Source: Sipunculus nudus (lineage: Eukaryota > Annelida > Sipuncula > Golfingiida > Sipunculidae). Taken from it: a DNA stretch of 64,000 nucleotides. The DNA lies in NCBI GenBank assembly GCA_026874595.1, contig CM049311.1, positions 67,896,453-67,960,452 of the forward strand, in the 5' to 3' direction. A program made the translations under genes and the position numbers. This document shows, in pieces, positions 1-12,300 of the stretch. The notes under the pieces are model-generated. The model saw nothing but the letters and a program-made list of their open reading frames with translations. It had not been told where the DNA came from and did no database searches. Every line of letters begins with the position of its first letter. The stretch's first letter is position 1.

Positions 1-29
1 CTTCCCACTGTATACTGTCCATGTTACAC
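1..29 (-). CDS. Partial exon 2 of a third PAN/mucin-like paralogue
   Basis: The first 29 bases match the start of exon 2 of the two complete paralogues (31345-31794 and 41545-42876). Read on the minus strand, an acceptor ending TTAAG is followed by codons for VTWTVYSG, the residues that open the first PAN/apple-like domain. The rest of the exon and the last exon lie left of the window. The intron side continues with family similarity to about position 880, but I found no matching signal-peptide exon, so this copy may be incomplete. Confidence 0.6.
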
Positions 30-880
30 CTTAAAAATATGAAAATAAAAGTTTATTCAGCAAATTTACACAAACCAAGTTTCATTTAAATTCCGCTAAA
101 GAGACTATTCCGATACCTGACGTCTATTAAAGGGGCCTATACCGATATCTGGCGTTTATTAACTAAAGTTAACTAATAATCCAAAATTTGCCTGTTTTTT
201 ACGTTGTTATGGTCTGCGTCCACGTATGTTTGTTGACCGCTAAACCAGAAGTTTGAACTTGCACATATGGGACGACTCCAAAACAAGGAGAGGAACATCC
301 AAAAAAAGGAAAACAAAAGAAATATTTGTGAATATGCGCAGTACGGCCAACAGGTAGCTTGCGCACTATATCTATATTTTTTTACTGAACACACCCGAAA
401 CAGGATTTTTTCTACTAAGCACAGGGATAACGGTTCCAGAATGAAATATTGACAAACACAATATCTTAATGATAATCCTCATTACGTACCATTAAGATTT
501 CAGGAATAAAGTTGTACACTCGACAAGCGTACTATATGCTATATATATTATATATTCAGCATATAAAAATCATTTTTGCTGACACATCAGCAGCCTATGT
601 CGTCTTAATAAACCGAAATACAATACGTAACATTTTATGTCGCACTTTACCTTTAAGGCCATATTTTATTCAAGTATGTCAGAAGAACAAATAAAATTAG
701 ATTTGTATTTGAAGTGAAATTAAGTTCAGTTAAATAGACGTGGCTCTAAATTATTTCATAATATGACATGTCAGGAACTCGTTTGCGCTGGCCTAGGTTT
801 GGGTTTTTATGAGCACTTTATGTCTGAGTCGATGTAAAAAACGCTAAAACTGATTTACATCATATGAATGCAAATAATAA
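30..880 (-). other. Intron 1 of the left-edge paralogue, similar to gene A and B introns
   Basis: Several blocks match intron 1 of gene A and gene B in the same order: the stretch after the acceptor, the segment around 120-170, the 'gcgcagtacggccaacagg' stretch near 336, and the segment around 760-810 (compare 32290 and 32745). Similarity fades after about 880. It shows the gene family extends past the left edge of the window. Confidence 0.5.
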
Positions 881-3800
881 AACAAATGTAAGGTCAAACG
901 ACAAATAACAGCCAATTATACTTGGAAATGTGTGATATGGACATGTAGAATGTAGGCAGATTTATCATTTTGTCTACTTGGCTCAGATTGCTATATGATA
1001 TAAGGGGTAAAATAAGTTATCATTATCCCTCAAATATCTGTTCGATTAAAGGGCGATGCACAGTTTCATTTTTACATTGATCGCAGTTTATTCTGCAACT
1101 TACTAAAACGTGGCCCAGATTTACCAAGTCAAAATAGGCCGCTGAGACAAAATTTACCATTGCCAAGGTATATGGAAAGACCTATGCGCAAATGGATTAA
1201 GCAGTTTATTGCTGTAAAACCTGTAATAAAAATTGATAAAGAAGTCCATGAACAGCATTACTAAAGGTAATGAGAGACTGATACTGGTATATGTACAATT
1301 AAGGTCTTAATGTCGTCATAAATAATAAAATGTTCATTTTTAGAAATGTGTTTACTATTAGGCCTTTTTATATCCACCTACACCCACAGTGTTATTGACA
1401 ATTTAGTTATTCATACAGAAAAAGTAACATTTTAACTGACCCCACATCGGATGTAAACAGAATCATGTATAGCCTGAGACAGCCAACACTTGGCGTTTTT
1501 CAAAATGGCATCCAATAACAGTTTCAAGATCATACTTTTGGTAGCAAAAAATGATTCATTTGTTCATTTTCAATTATTTCAATATCGAATTCTAGGGTTT
1601 TGGGTACGCTGAACCCAATTTGAACCAAATAAAAGCTCAAACAGGCATGCATGCATCCCTTTACCATTTTTATATTTAATTTTAATATGCAATTCCATGA
1701 TACCTCCTACATTTTGCTTTGTTATTCGCTTATAATTTCATTCCTTTGTTAATAAATCCATCCTAGGATAAGTTTAGAATTGGGTCGTGTTTCAACGAAA
1801 GCATTATTCCGTCGTTAACTTTGCCGATACACGTGTCTCCGAAACTCTGCATATCAATCGCATGTATCGAAACCGCACACTTTCTCGAAACCGCTCAATC
1901 GACTGCCATTTAAACGCATTCTTCATCCCAGATGTTATAGGTCTGATGTCGAAATAACGGGTATATTGCTATATATTATTAGCAGGTAATTGAATAAAGT
2001 ATAAAAACTCACATGGATTTAATTTAAACTTATTTTAATACATCTAACCAAACATACACATGTATAGTATCTGCTGAATTTTATACTTTTATTATTATAA
2101 TTTTTATTACAACAACAGTCATCTGGTATGACATCCTCAGTTTAAATAAAATTTATTTGTGCACATGCAAATTATACAGGAACATACATCAATAGTATAT
2201 TTAATTCTACACAACGATGTAAAGTGTTTTCAGAGTTTGCCATCGCATACAAGGACCATTTTATACCAAAGGTTGGTAATTAGTCTGCCTTGCGAGTAAA
2301 GGAAAGGTCTAACAGAGCATATTTTATTTCTGAAAAGGTATGAAACTTAGCTTAAAGTAACAGTATATTTATAAGTTTAGTTAACTGATAAAAGTACCAT
2401 GAAATTTACCACAAAACCTTCTGAGTTTAGTCAATCTTTTCACAGCTAAACAAAAAATAGAAAAATAGACCAGTAGCCAAATATATAGTCTTTATCCGTT
2501 GAATTTCTTCACTAGTTTAATTTTCCAACTCTTTTACATATAATCAAGATCGTTCAACTCATCTTACAGCCTGAATAAAACAAGTGAGTATTTATTGAAA
2601 ATGTAACATGTGAACAGTTACTGGTATAGGACAGGTGAAAATAAGTGAAAGATATATTAAGGAAACACATTAAAAAAGAGAACAGAGAGCAGCGATTAAA
2701 TATTAAGCATGCAATCAAAACACTGTGAACTATTTTTAAGATTTTGAAAAACTTAACTTCCAAACCATGATTACTCATATTAAAAACGAAATAAATAGGC
2801 AATATAATTGTTGACTATTAAAGCAAATGTACTAGCTTACATAAACACAGGGTTAAAAACTTAAGGGGCCCACATGTCAAACGAATGTGTTTTGTTTTGC
2901 GTGGACCTGTCCTTTTTAAAGAAACCAGCTGCCTTGGTGTACACTTATTTTTCTGTTATGAATTCATGAAAGTTACTGTTGTTTTAAGAAAAAATGTGGA
3001 CAGTTTTCATTTCTCCCAGCTTTATAGAATAAACGTGATATATTTATATGTTTTACTGTAAATGTGGCCAACTTAGGGCCAAAATAACATTGTCTGATGG
3101 GCCTGTGACAAAGGTGAACTAAAACCCGCATAATTACAGGCCCTGCTGAGCTGTAACTTTTCAAATTAATTTTGAACCCTGCTGCAACATAGAGTTAATG
3201 GGCGACCACATGGGTGCAAAAGGATACCTAAATTATTTCTTCTACCTGCAAAGGAGAGTATAGTATTGGAGATGACAACTTTCTATCTCATTCAAATTTA
3301 AGTCTGCCAAATAGTACAAGTAGGAACAAATAACTCTTTTCAACAGTATTTGGTCTCAAAACTAGTAAAATTGTGTTTTACATGGCACGATATGATCCGA
3401 GATATAAATTATATAAACTTAATTGATGGATAACAAGTCATTTTTTACAAACAGCATGCCTTGTCCGTTGTACTGTGTCATTAAAAATCAGATATAATTG
3501 CTGTAGTTAATTACCGTCAACAGGTATCTCGAATATTAGGCAGCTGAGCGTGAAATATGTGAAGATCAAATCCATTGTGTCCGGCGAGTATAAATGATGC
3601 TACAGATCTGTAGAGCCAAAACGTAAAATCAAATATATTCTATAGTCCTAGTTATATATTGTATATGTGATAGGCCTTGTTCCTATGGCCCGAGGGAAGC
3701 AATGCCAGATTCGATATTATAAAAGTAATGTCTAAAAATATAACTGAAATGTATATCTGAGATCATTAATAACAGGAGTACTTTGAGTCTGTGGTAGAAC

Positions 3801-5610
3801 ATTCAAATATGAAATTACTTAGCAAGCTTGGTTCTGCAACACGTCGTTTCCGGGACTCAGGTCGATATACTTCTTCTTAGGAGGAAAGATACATTTCCAG
3901 TGACAAGAGCTCCCCCAAAAAAATGGTTTGTCTTGTGGTATTATATAACATATATTTTGTGTCAGACCGGTAGTATTAGAACATATTGACTTCCATAAAT
4001 CCTAGTTTCGTTTGGCATGACTTTAATTCTGACAGTACATGCGTATATGTTGAATTATGTATTGTCAAATGTATGTATGTAAATCCCACCATTTACTCAT
4101 GATTAACTGATCAAGCTAGAGACCGCTTAACCACGCACGAAAGCGCCTACAGGACTGGTCCTTTAGATGGTCACTTATATGTATCAGGTATCGTTTTGCT
4201 TATTTTAATATGTAGAGGCTCCCCGCCAGTTTTTCCATCATACGAGGGCATTAAGTACAATCAGCCCCTACATCAATTATTTATACATAAGAAGACAAAC
4301 TTAGGATAAAGATTTTTAACCTAGAATTATTTGTATCAAAGCAGATATTCTTGTGTATTAATAAATATCAATTATATGTTAATGCCTGTGAATGTCCACT
4401 GAGTGATGTTTCTTTACATCGCGTTACCCAATATTTAGTTGCAGAGAGAAAAACCGGGTAAAACATTAAGTGCAGTTAAATCAAAGGCCAATGTCACTTA
4501 TATGAAGCTCCATTCAAGAAAAAGTTGTTATATTCAACGTTAGGTATGTGCTTGTATAAAATCTGTAAATTCTCTTTAACCACGCTTAACGATCAGTTAC
4601 GAAAGCTTTTTGGTTGTCAGGATGTCTGTCTCATTGTCAACATCCTGTAATGAGACATTATTCCGCTTTCACTTGTATTAAATGACATGCATTATGAATG
4701 TCAATATCTGGCAAGGTTACTGGAGCAAGGGCACACATGTACCGAGAAAAAGTAGTTGAACTTCTCGGAAATCCCCGGCCGAATTCGTCTTATAACCTCG
4801 GGTTTATCATGGTGCCGGCCACATGGCCCAAGAAGGATTTCGGGTCAAGGCCGCGCCCCCGTCGAATTATACAAAAGCAACGTCAAAAGACACGCTTTAT
4901 ATAAGAAATTTATTTTATAGTTTTCTTTAAGAATTATTTATGGGGCGGGACTCGTATATTTGCTATTTATTTCATGTTTTATCATTTTAGTACGTTTATG
5001 TGCGGATGTTTTTGTCATTGTTCCACTTTTACCCTGAGGCGGGTTAAGTCTCGTATGAACTCTCGTGCAGATTCACTAAGTAACTTCTTCCCATGACACA
5101 GCCGGCGACTAATGCCACAAGACCAACTTTTATATCTAAGCGCTTATAATATCTTGTACATGTTTTTGTAAATGTTCAACTATTTATGTTTATACGATGC
5201 TTCTGGATAAAGTTTTTTACGGACCTTATAGTTATAAACCATGCAAGCATTCAATGGTTATTCACTGTTGTTCGACTAAATTTCGGCGCCTTGAATGAAC
5301 GATTTTAGCGTAACATAGATACATCCTAGCTTTAATCTCATGTGCAGTGTCTACGGAGAACTCTCGAAGCAAGCGCTTATTACTCATTTTTTTAAATATA
5401 ATCCTACGAATTGCTGTTACGACAATGATATTAAATACAGGCTTGGAAAACGAAAGGCATTTTTTTTTAACTCAGACGGGTGGATATACAAAAAGTGTTT
5501 GCACAGTAAAGCGTTCCCTAAAACTGTCCGTAATAATTACCCTTCAAACGACAAATCCAAAAATCCAAAGTCCTAAGGAAGATATTCACACGGTAATCCA
5601 AACAATTTAC
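881..5610. other. AT-rich non-coding stretch with fragments of a dispersed repeat
   Basis: No convincing gene. Two pieces, about 1050-1306 and 3372-3485, match consecutive parts of 13100-13470 (and its duplicate at 19880-20250), so one repeat seems to have been split by about 2.07 kb of unrelated DNA. A short GC-rich open frame at 4698-4904 stands out from the AT-rich background, but it has no recognisable domain. Confidence 0.4.
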
Positions 5611-5614
5611 TGTC

Positions 5615-5950
5615 TTAAGCCGTCCTCACATCTACCGATTTTTTAGGCCGATTTTCACCGGCCTTAAAAAAATCGGTAGGATCGGTTGATGTTAGGGTGC
5701 TGCGGATTGGTTAAAAGATTCGGCAGGAAAATTAGCTGCAAAAATTCTTGACAATATCAAGGATTTTCTTACCGATTTTTTTCCGGCCAGAATATGCGGT
5801 ACTTACCTTTCCTTCTTTTTATCATCTCTGACGCCATTAAAATCCTGTATTCAAATCATAAGTGGCCGAATCGACCGGAGAAAACTAGTGACCTGGTGTG
5901 CGGGCATTCTTTTGCCGGCTAGACTTGTAGATTTTACCGGCCGCTTTTTT
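5615..5950 (+). repeat. Copy 1 of a direct repeat, perhaps a short DNA transposon
   Basis: About 335 bp is similar, in the same orientation, to 6985-7350. Shared landmarks are 'ggtaggatcggt', 'aaggattttc', 'gtgcgggca' and an end reading 'ccggccgctt'. Copy 1 starts with TTAAGCCG. I could not show clear inverted ends of its own, so MITE status is only inferred. The TTAA-flanked element at 5958-6938 lies directly between the two copies. Confidence 0.4.
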
Positions 5951-5957
5951 AAATTAA

Positions 5958-6938
5958 GCCTGCGTCACATATCCAAAGGCCTATCGCCGAATTTGTGGAT
6001 CGCCAGGAAGTCGAGCGTATTTTATGCTTAAAAATCTAACCCGTCACATATCGGACGGGTATCGGGCGGTGCCCATTGAATAATGGTGATCAAAAACCGC
6101 CCGGCAGCCGTCGGTAGTCGGGCGAAGGCCGCCCGGCATAATGGCAGGCGCCGTCCGAGTTGCGGTCGATGGTCATTTGTTCTGTCGATGGAAGCCAGAC
6201 ACTCTGGCAACGCCCGGGCGGGCTCCGCCCGACGTCCTGCCTGACGTCGTCCGATGTCCGCGCCTCGAGTATATATATGGCATGTTAATGTTTGTCACAT
6301 CATATGTCTGAAGTCTGACAGTGAAGTGCACTGCACAGCTACTAAGTAATAGGTGCAAGCTAAAATGCCGCCAAAGAAGACCAAGGGAGCGACGAAATCA
6401 GTTTCCAAGAAGAAGGTGGCACGAGAGCCTGAGTCCGCTTAATCGGAGCATGAACTGGAAGCTGAGATGACAGGAGGTGCCCGGTTGGGGGCCGAATTAA
6501 TCGCGTGACGGCGGCCCGAACCAGCACGTAGCGTGTTCCCTGCACGTTCGACTTTGTGCAAGTCGGGCGGGAAACGGGAGGGGGTATTTCGAGTATCGTA
6601 GGGAGCCCATGCGAGGCCGCGAAGCTTTGTCGACCTCCGTCCCAATTTTAAAGCAAAAATGCGTCTAAAATCGTTAGATTGCTGCCCGATCATCGATCGC
6701 ATGTTGGCCGCTACCCGAGCAATCTACGGGCGACCTGTTAACGAGCTCTGCGACCTCAAAAATCGCCATTGGAAAATCGCTGATTTAAGAACAGCTTTCG
6801 GTGCTCTGCGATCGTCGGCCGATCCCTAAAAATCGCGGCGCAGTCCGCAGTAACCAAGCAGCCGTATTCCTGCCGAAAATGCCCTTTTCAGCTCGCAGAG
6901 AAGTCGGACGGGCTCCGTTTTTGGTATGTGACGCAGGC
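5958..6938. mobile_element. Non-autonomous DNA transposon, 14-bp perfect TIRs, TTAA target site
   Basis: The element begins GCCTGCGTCACATA and ends with the exact reverse complement, flanked on both sides by TTAA (5954-5957 and 6939-6942). Its 981 bp are much richer in G+C than the surroundings. Inside, a TATATATA box near 6270 precedes an ATG at about 6364 that opens a Lys-rich frame (MPPKKTKGATKSVSKKKV) ending after 25 residues, so a promoter and the stub of a former protein remain but no transposase. A TTAA duplication is typical of the piggyBac superfamily. Because TTAA is a palindrome, a 2-bp TA target site with a one-base-longer TIR is equally possible. Superfamily is inferred from the target site only. 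Confidence 0.75.
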
Positions 6939-6984
6939 TTAACAGGGATGCCGGTTAAAAGCTGGCCTCCAGTCTAACGATTAT

Positions 6985-7350
6985 CTGTCCGATATATTAA
7001 CCAGTCGGACAAAAATTGGTAGGATCGGTAAAAGTCAGGGTTCTGCCTGCCAGATTTTAATTTTTTTATCCGAGAAGAAAAATAGACCTCATAATCCCTG
7101 ACATTGTTAAGGATTTTCCGGACAGATAAAATTCGGCCGATGTGATGATGGAATCGAAAGTTCGGCCGATTTTTTTTTTTTTTTTTTTTTTTTTGCTTCC
7201 TTTCATGATGTATGATGACAGTAGCAATCCAGGGGACGATACAAAAGAGATCAAAATGATCGGAATAATCTGGAGATATGCAGACGAAATCTTCAGAAGT
7301 GCGGGCACTCACCGATTGTCGGGACGTGTAGATCTATCCGGCCGCTTAAA
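6985..7350 (+). repeat. Copy 2 of the direct repeat, with a poly-T run
   Basis: Direct-repeat partner of 5615-5950. It contains a T run of more than 20 bases near 7170-7193. Frames read through it in all directions are artefacts of the low-complexity run. No gene is seen. Confidence 0.4.
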
Positions 7351-7379
7351 CAAACCGACCGGCATAAAATTTAGATAGG

Positions 7380-8320
7380 AGGCCGGTTTTAGAGGTGATC
7401 TCAAGGCGTTTTCTAATCGTAACGCCGATATGAGCGCTTTAAACCTTTTGGGCACAGCTCGAAAAGGGTCTATACCCAGGATATTTAAGCATGACAGGTA
7501 TATAAAGGAGTTATATCCCTGTCAATTTTTTCCCAAGCCCTGTATGTAAGAATGAGGTACAATGAAACTCATTCACTTTGAGACTAGAAGGTATAGTAAA
7601 TTCTACAGAAATGCGCCCGTATAGATTCGTACATGCATTTGTAAAAGATGTCTGCACAAGAGTTCCATATGAAATCCTTCTTCATTCTAGAAAGGGTCGC
7701 CACAATGTCCATGGATTACAGATGTGTGTCTCAAACTATTCTTTGCAAGGAATTAATAAGGTATACCTATAATTAGTATCTTAAGAATAACCCGACCTCA
7801 TACCCCGTCTTTCACAAAGACTGGCTTTTCCGTATACATATTTCCGATGGTAATGTTTGGTTTCTGCTTCTCTATAATTATATCAACCTTATCATAGGCT
7901 ACTTTTGTAATCCTGTTTAAATAAATATGTATGAACCAATCTTCACTGAAACACAATTTCTTGACTTTTCATCTGCTAAATATCAAAATGGAATGCCACC
8001 GCCAACGGAAATTTCTAACAACATGGCATTTGTTCCGAATAATAGTGGACTCAGATTGAAGTGAACCCCTTTAGGACTGATCAAGTGAAAGTTAGAAAAA
8101 ATTGAAAAATCGTGAAGCAAGATTTCTGTTAAACTAAGCCAGTGACCTGGCTCTCAGGGAGATTACTTCTCAGCTGGTTTGAAAAGGCATGTGATTCATG
8201 TGCTTTTTTTTTATTTAAAGTTCGGGAAAAATAATCATTTCTCCATTCTACAAGAAAAGTATAATTCCAATCAAAACAGTAATGTTTATCTCTGAAACTA
8301 GGTTTATGTATAGAGCTGAA
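7380..8320. other. No identifiable feature
   Basis: AT-rich sequence without a supported exon or repeat. A 64-codon frame at 7578-7772 has no recognisable motif or splice context. Confidence 0.3.
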
Positions 8321-8327
8321 TGAAAAT

Positions 8328-8560
8328 TCATATTGAAGTCAATCGTCTGACGTAGTCAAACAAATCTGGAGTTGCTGTCCAGGAAACATTAGGATCACCA
8401 GTGACGTCATTCAGCAGGCTGCTTCTGGTATCCGAGAGGAAACTGAATGATAAACATGATATATTTAAAGCAGACCAGATGGCACATTCTACCCTATACT
8501 CCTGACTATGGCAACATCTGTGGGGAAAATCGGCGGTTGATGACCTTTTGAAGAGAAATT
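8328..8560 (-). pseudogene. Degenerate last exon of the PAN/mucin-like family
   Basis: On the minus strand this matches exon 3 of genes A and B. KGHQPPIFPTDVAIVR aligns with the start of the domain. After a frame change, CAI, SCLSFSF, LLNDVTGDP, SW and YVRRLTSI followed by a stop align in order with CAV, SCFAFSF, LYDVTDD, SW and YVRRLTNI of gene B. Two extra bases near 8495 break the frame, and one cysteine pair of the family (CC) is lost. No exon 1 or 2 was found nearby, so this looks like an orphan relic. Confidence 0.65.
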
Positions 8561-8611
8561 AAATGTACCTGGATTGGTATCACTTCAAAAGAGGGGCGGG
8601 GGGAAACAACA

Positions 8612-8960
8612 TATAAAATCTGCAATTTATCCGTGATAGGGGCAACCTAACACTTCACCCATGGATTACTACAGTATATGTTTGCTAATATATGATATAG
8701 TCCGTGATATTGGTAAGGCTTACCCTATGAGCATGAATATCCGAGTGGGTTTATGTCACTAGGAATATATGATATATCCGTAATATGGGGAACCCTAACC
8801 TTTCAGGCATGAAATACTCCAGTATGCTTGTCACTGGCAATATATGGTATATCTTTGATACGGGTTACCCTACCCTTATGAGCATAATATCCCAAATGGT
8901 TTGTGACACTGGTAATATATGGTATAACCCTGATATGGGTAAACCGAACGCTCTGATATG
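8612..8960. repeat. Tandem repeat, about 75-bp unit, roughly 4.5 copies
   Basis: The phrase 'aatatatg(a/g)tat' recurs at about 8687, 8763, 8838 and 8913, with a more degenerate unit before it. Each unit carries a version of 'tgatatgggtaaccctaacc' and 'ggcatgaatactcc'. The units are clearly diverged, so the array is not recent. Confidence 0.65.
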
Positions 8961-9532
8961 TATATATTGTATTGTTTAATACGAGGAAATTGTGGCCTCA
9001 ATCCAGTTAGTAACTCAATTATACGAAAAGCTGAAGGGCTTAAGAGTTATATGAAAGGATATATTTGAGCAACAAGAAATATGTCACTTACAACATCGAC
9101 CGAACAAAATATTCAAGAGTTACAAAATCTGAACATTCTAATAATGATTGAAATTATATGATTTTCTGCCTTCAATCTATCATTAATAAGATTGAACATA
9201 TTAAAACTGATAGCTGAAAACTTGAAATTGAGTTTGCAGATCTCTTGCAATTAATTTTACACAACCCAAAACAGGTTTGTTAATGACAAGCTGTCTTAAT
9301 ATCATCATTAAGCATTAAAATGTGTCAATGTGTACTTCAGTTGGGCTTAAAAAGATATCAAAAAGTATAACAAACATTACAATTTATAAACTTATAATTT
9401 TACAATATGTACAGTATGGAAAACCCTAAGATTTATTTATTGTAAATAAATAAAAAAAATATATCAAAGGTATTGAGGAAAAATATGAAATTAGGAGATA
9501 CGTCTTTTTTATTGAACCTATCAAGGGGAACA

Positions 9533-9580
<48 letters not shown>

Positions 9581-11550
9581 GGAGGGAGGGAGAGTGGGGT
9601 GGACACTGCAGTCTGCCTGACAGGCTCCATCGATAATGTTGCAGGCAAAAGCGGGAGATGGAATTTAATGCCTCCAAGATTAATTAAATTTTCTAGGGTG
9701 AGGTGCCATATTGTATAAATGTCAGGCACGTCTAAACGGATTTTTCTTGCACTTGGCAGTTGTTGTTAGAAATTACTAAAAAAAGCAATCGATTGGTTTA
9801 TGTCAAGTGACTGCGCACTTGTAGAAAAAAAGAGACGTCAATATGACCGATATATTTGCATCCTTATTCAGCCGTAATGTGGGGACATCGTTGAATGAGG
9901 TAAAGGCACTCTTGCGCCAGTAAGCTAGTCGTTGACTCTCTAATGTGATAGGGCCTTAATGGTATTATGATTCATTTATGTATATGTATCAAGGTGACAT
10001 CCTAAGATCCCCTGAACTTAAGCACCTTGCCCCAGATTCTTTGAGAACTTAGAATATGATAAGAAAACGTTAGCTCAATTCTATACAAATGAAAAAAAAA
10101 ACAGATAGATGCACATAAGTTTAATGAATATAAGTGCTTATAAGTGCAATATGATAGCAAGGGAAGTATCAGCCCTTCACTGTGAAATAAGCTGGAAAGT
10201 ACAGCACAGCTTAGGGACTCTTGGATTATTTCAATAGGACACAAGTTTGAGAATCCGAACTTCGGGTAACTGCAGTTCGCCACAAGCAGCACACAGGAGT
10301 CCAATGAAACCTCCCCCGGAAACAAAGGAAAATCCTTAGGTGGAGGCATACCAAATACCACAAGCATCCCCCCCCCCCCTCCCCTGTAAAATAATGTAGG
10401 ATCGTTCAGCTCAGAGAACTCCAGTAATTAGGGGAAACAGATCCAGTATTTTTATAGAAGAAACAAGGTTTAAAGGAATTGTCATAGCACTAGATGCCAA
10501 ATGGAATAATATGTCTCCTACAGATCTTAGGATTAAGGAATCAATTATACAAGTATTTCATCAGATTGTAATAATAGTCTTGTTTTAAATATACACTTAA
10601 AGGGGCTACCATATAGTCAGTTTTGCTTTAGGAATCCTAGAATAATTGTACTATGGCTCACCTTTAACACAAGAGATATCACAGTATCAGAGAAGGAGGG
10701 TTACTATTTTCGGTACTGCTTGGTGGTGTCCGTGCACTGCCGGTACACACACTGGAAACAGTCTTTTAATGCATAACATCAGCATTCTCTGGTCTGTGAG
10801 TGTGGCACAGTTCATACCATGGTTTAAGTGTGTGCGTTTAAAAGTCTTTAGTTGACCATATAAGAAAAATTAACAAAATACACAACTCTTGGGCTTGCTT
10901 CTCAGTGCAGCACATAGTGACATTCATATTGTGCAGCACTCGGTCTTCTTAAAGTTCAAGTTGAGAGGTTCATCTTTCCTCTTGCAGAGCTGCTGACCAA
11001 CTGATTTATTTTTGCTATAAAGAGCCTTGATCACAATTCTCAGCACACGTGAGCAGAACCAGTGAAATTATGGCAGCCCTATTCTCGTTTCAGGAGTATT
11101 GTTATAGGGCTTGGACACAATGACTACATTGGGGTTTTCGATACACCCAACTGGACACAGGTAATTGTTATCAGTGTGGTCAAAGTGAGTACAAAACATC
11201 ATGGAACCCAAAACAACTGGCTATGTCTCCAACTGTATATTGTCATACACCAAAATATGTTTGATATGGTAAACAGATACACATTGACTGCGTAGACACA
11301 CATACGGTAACGTGGAGAATATAATACAAGTGAAGAAAAGAGAAGTCCATTTGCCAAAACGGTTTGTAAGGAAACTTTGTAATCAGGCCAAATAAACCCA
11401 GATCGTTTGATATTCGAAATATGTTTGCACATGTGGGACTGGCCACCGCCGGCAGAGCAAGCATATGAGGACTCCTTAGCACCAAGAGCTCACCGTGTTA
11501 GTATTACAGAATAAAAAGATTTAGTGCAAAATATGTAAAATGCCGTTATT
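8961..11550. other. Non-coding stretch with a GA/G microsatellite
   Basis: A (GA)n tract at about 9536-9570 runs into a G tract and GGGA repeats to about 9600, and a C tract lies at about 10368-10385. A 121-codon minus frame at 10002-10367 starts next to the C tract and has no recognisable domain. No supported gene. Confidence 0.4.
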
Positions 11551-11628
11551 TTTAAAATCTTAAAGAATACGTAGCTGGTTCCCGCGTGTGCCTCTGTATA
11601 CATGTAGTATGTATATGTGTATAATGTA

Positions 11629-11634
<6 letters not shown>

Positions 11635-11662
<28 letters not shown>
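11635..11662. repeat. (TA)n microsatellite
   Basis: Pure alternating TA. The duplicate copy at 18313-18361 is longer, so the tract length changed after duplication. Confidence 0.9.
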
Positions 11663-11670
<8 letters not shown>

Positions 11671-11699
11671 ATATAGTGTGTGTAGAGAGAGGGGGAGAG

Positions 11700-12300
11700 G
11701 GATGAAAGTGCGACTGGCATAGTTTCTTTAAAATTGTGAAATTTCTAGCAATTAGCGTGTTTGAGAAAGTTGGAATCTTCCCTACTGGATAGCAAAGTTG
11801 CTTTCCAAAATACAAAATTACTAGCACGAACCATCTTGCAAGTGGACATTATGGGGTGCTTTCAATCATCTTGCAACTTCCTTACAAAGGTGCTAAATCG
11901 CTAGCAGTCTCCACGCATTAGACGCTTGGGTGTTCTTAACCTTCTTGCAAAATTGCTGTCAAAGTTGATAACTGCAAGTAATCTGCGCCTTTGAGGGGCT
12001 AGGGGCCTTCTTTACCGAATTGCAGAGTTGCTTTCAAAGTTGGTCAATTGCTTGTCATTTGCATGGTGGACAGAGTGCAATCCTCTCAAGCGGCATGCAA
12101 AGTTGCTATCAAAGATACTTAATTGCTAGCATTTTGCGTCTTTGACATGCTTTGACCTTTTCTACCATATTATTGCAATTTGCATCTTTGAGAGCCTTGG
12201 GGGTGTGCCCTACCGAATGGCAAAGTTGCATTCAAAGTTGCTAAATTTCTAGCAATTTTCCTGGTCGACGTCGTGTTGTCCTCTCAAGCTGTGGGATTGC
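11700..12300. repeat. Diverged tandem repeat, 75-78 bp unit (copy 1)
   Basis: The phrase 'gcaaagttgctttcaaagttgctaa' and its variants recur about every 75-78 bp, each followed by 'ttgctagcaattt' and a 'cttt/gaggg' segment, for roughly seven units. The matching array in the duplicate at about 18400-19080 has one extra unit. Confidence 0.7.

Noticed and set aside
4698-4904. 68-codon GC-rich plus frame (MSISGKVTGARAHMYREKV...)
   Set aside because: Composition differs from the surroundings, but there are no splice sites, partner exons or family resemblance.
9426-9729. Three overlapping open frames across the GA/G tract
   Set aside because: Each is open only because dinucleotide repeats lack stops. 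They contain no other protein-like content.
10002-10367. 121-codon minus open frame
   Set aside because: It begins at a C homopolymer, has no recognisable motif and no exon context.
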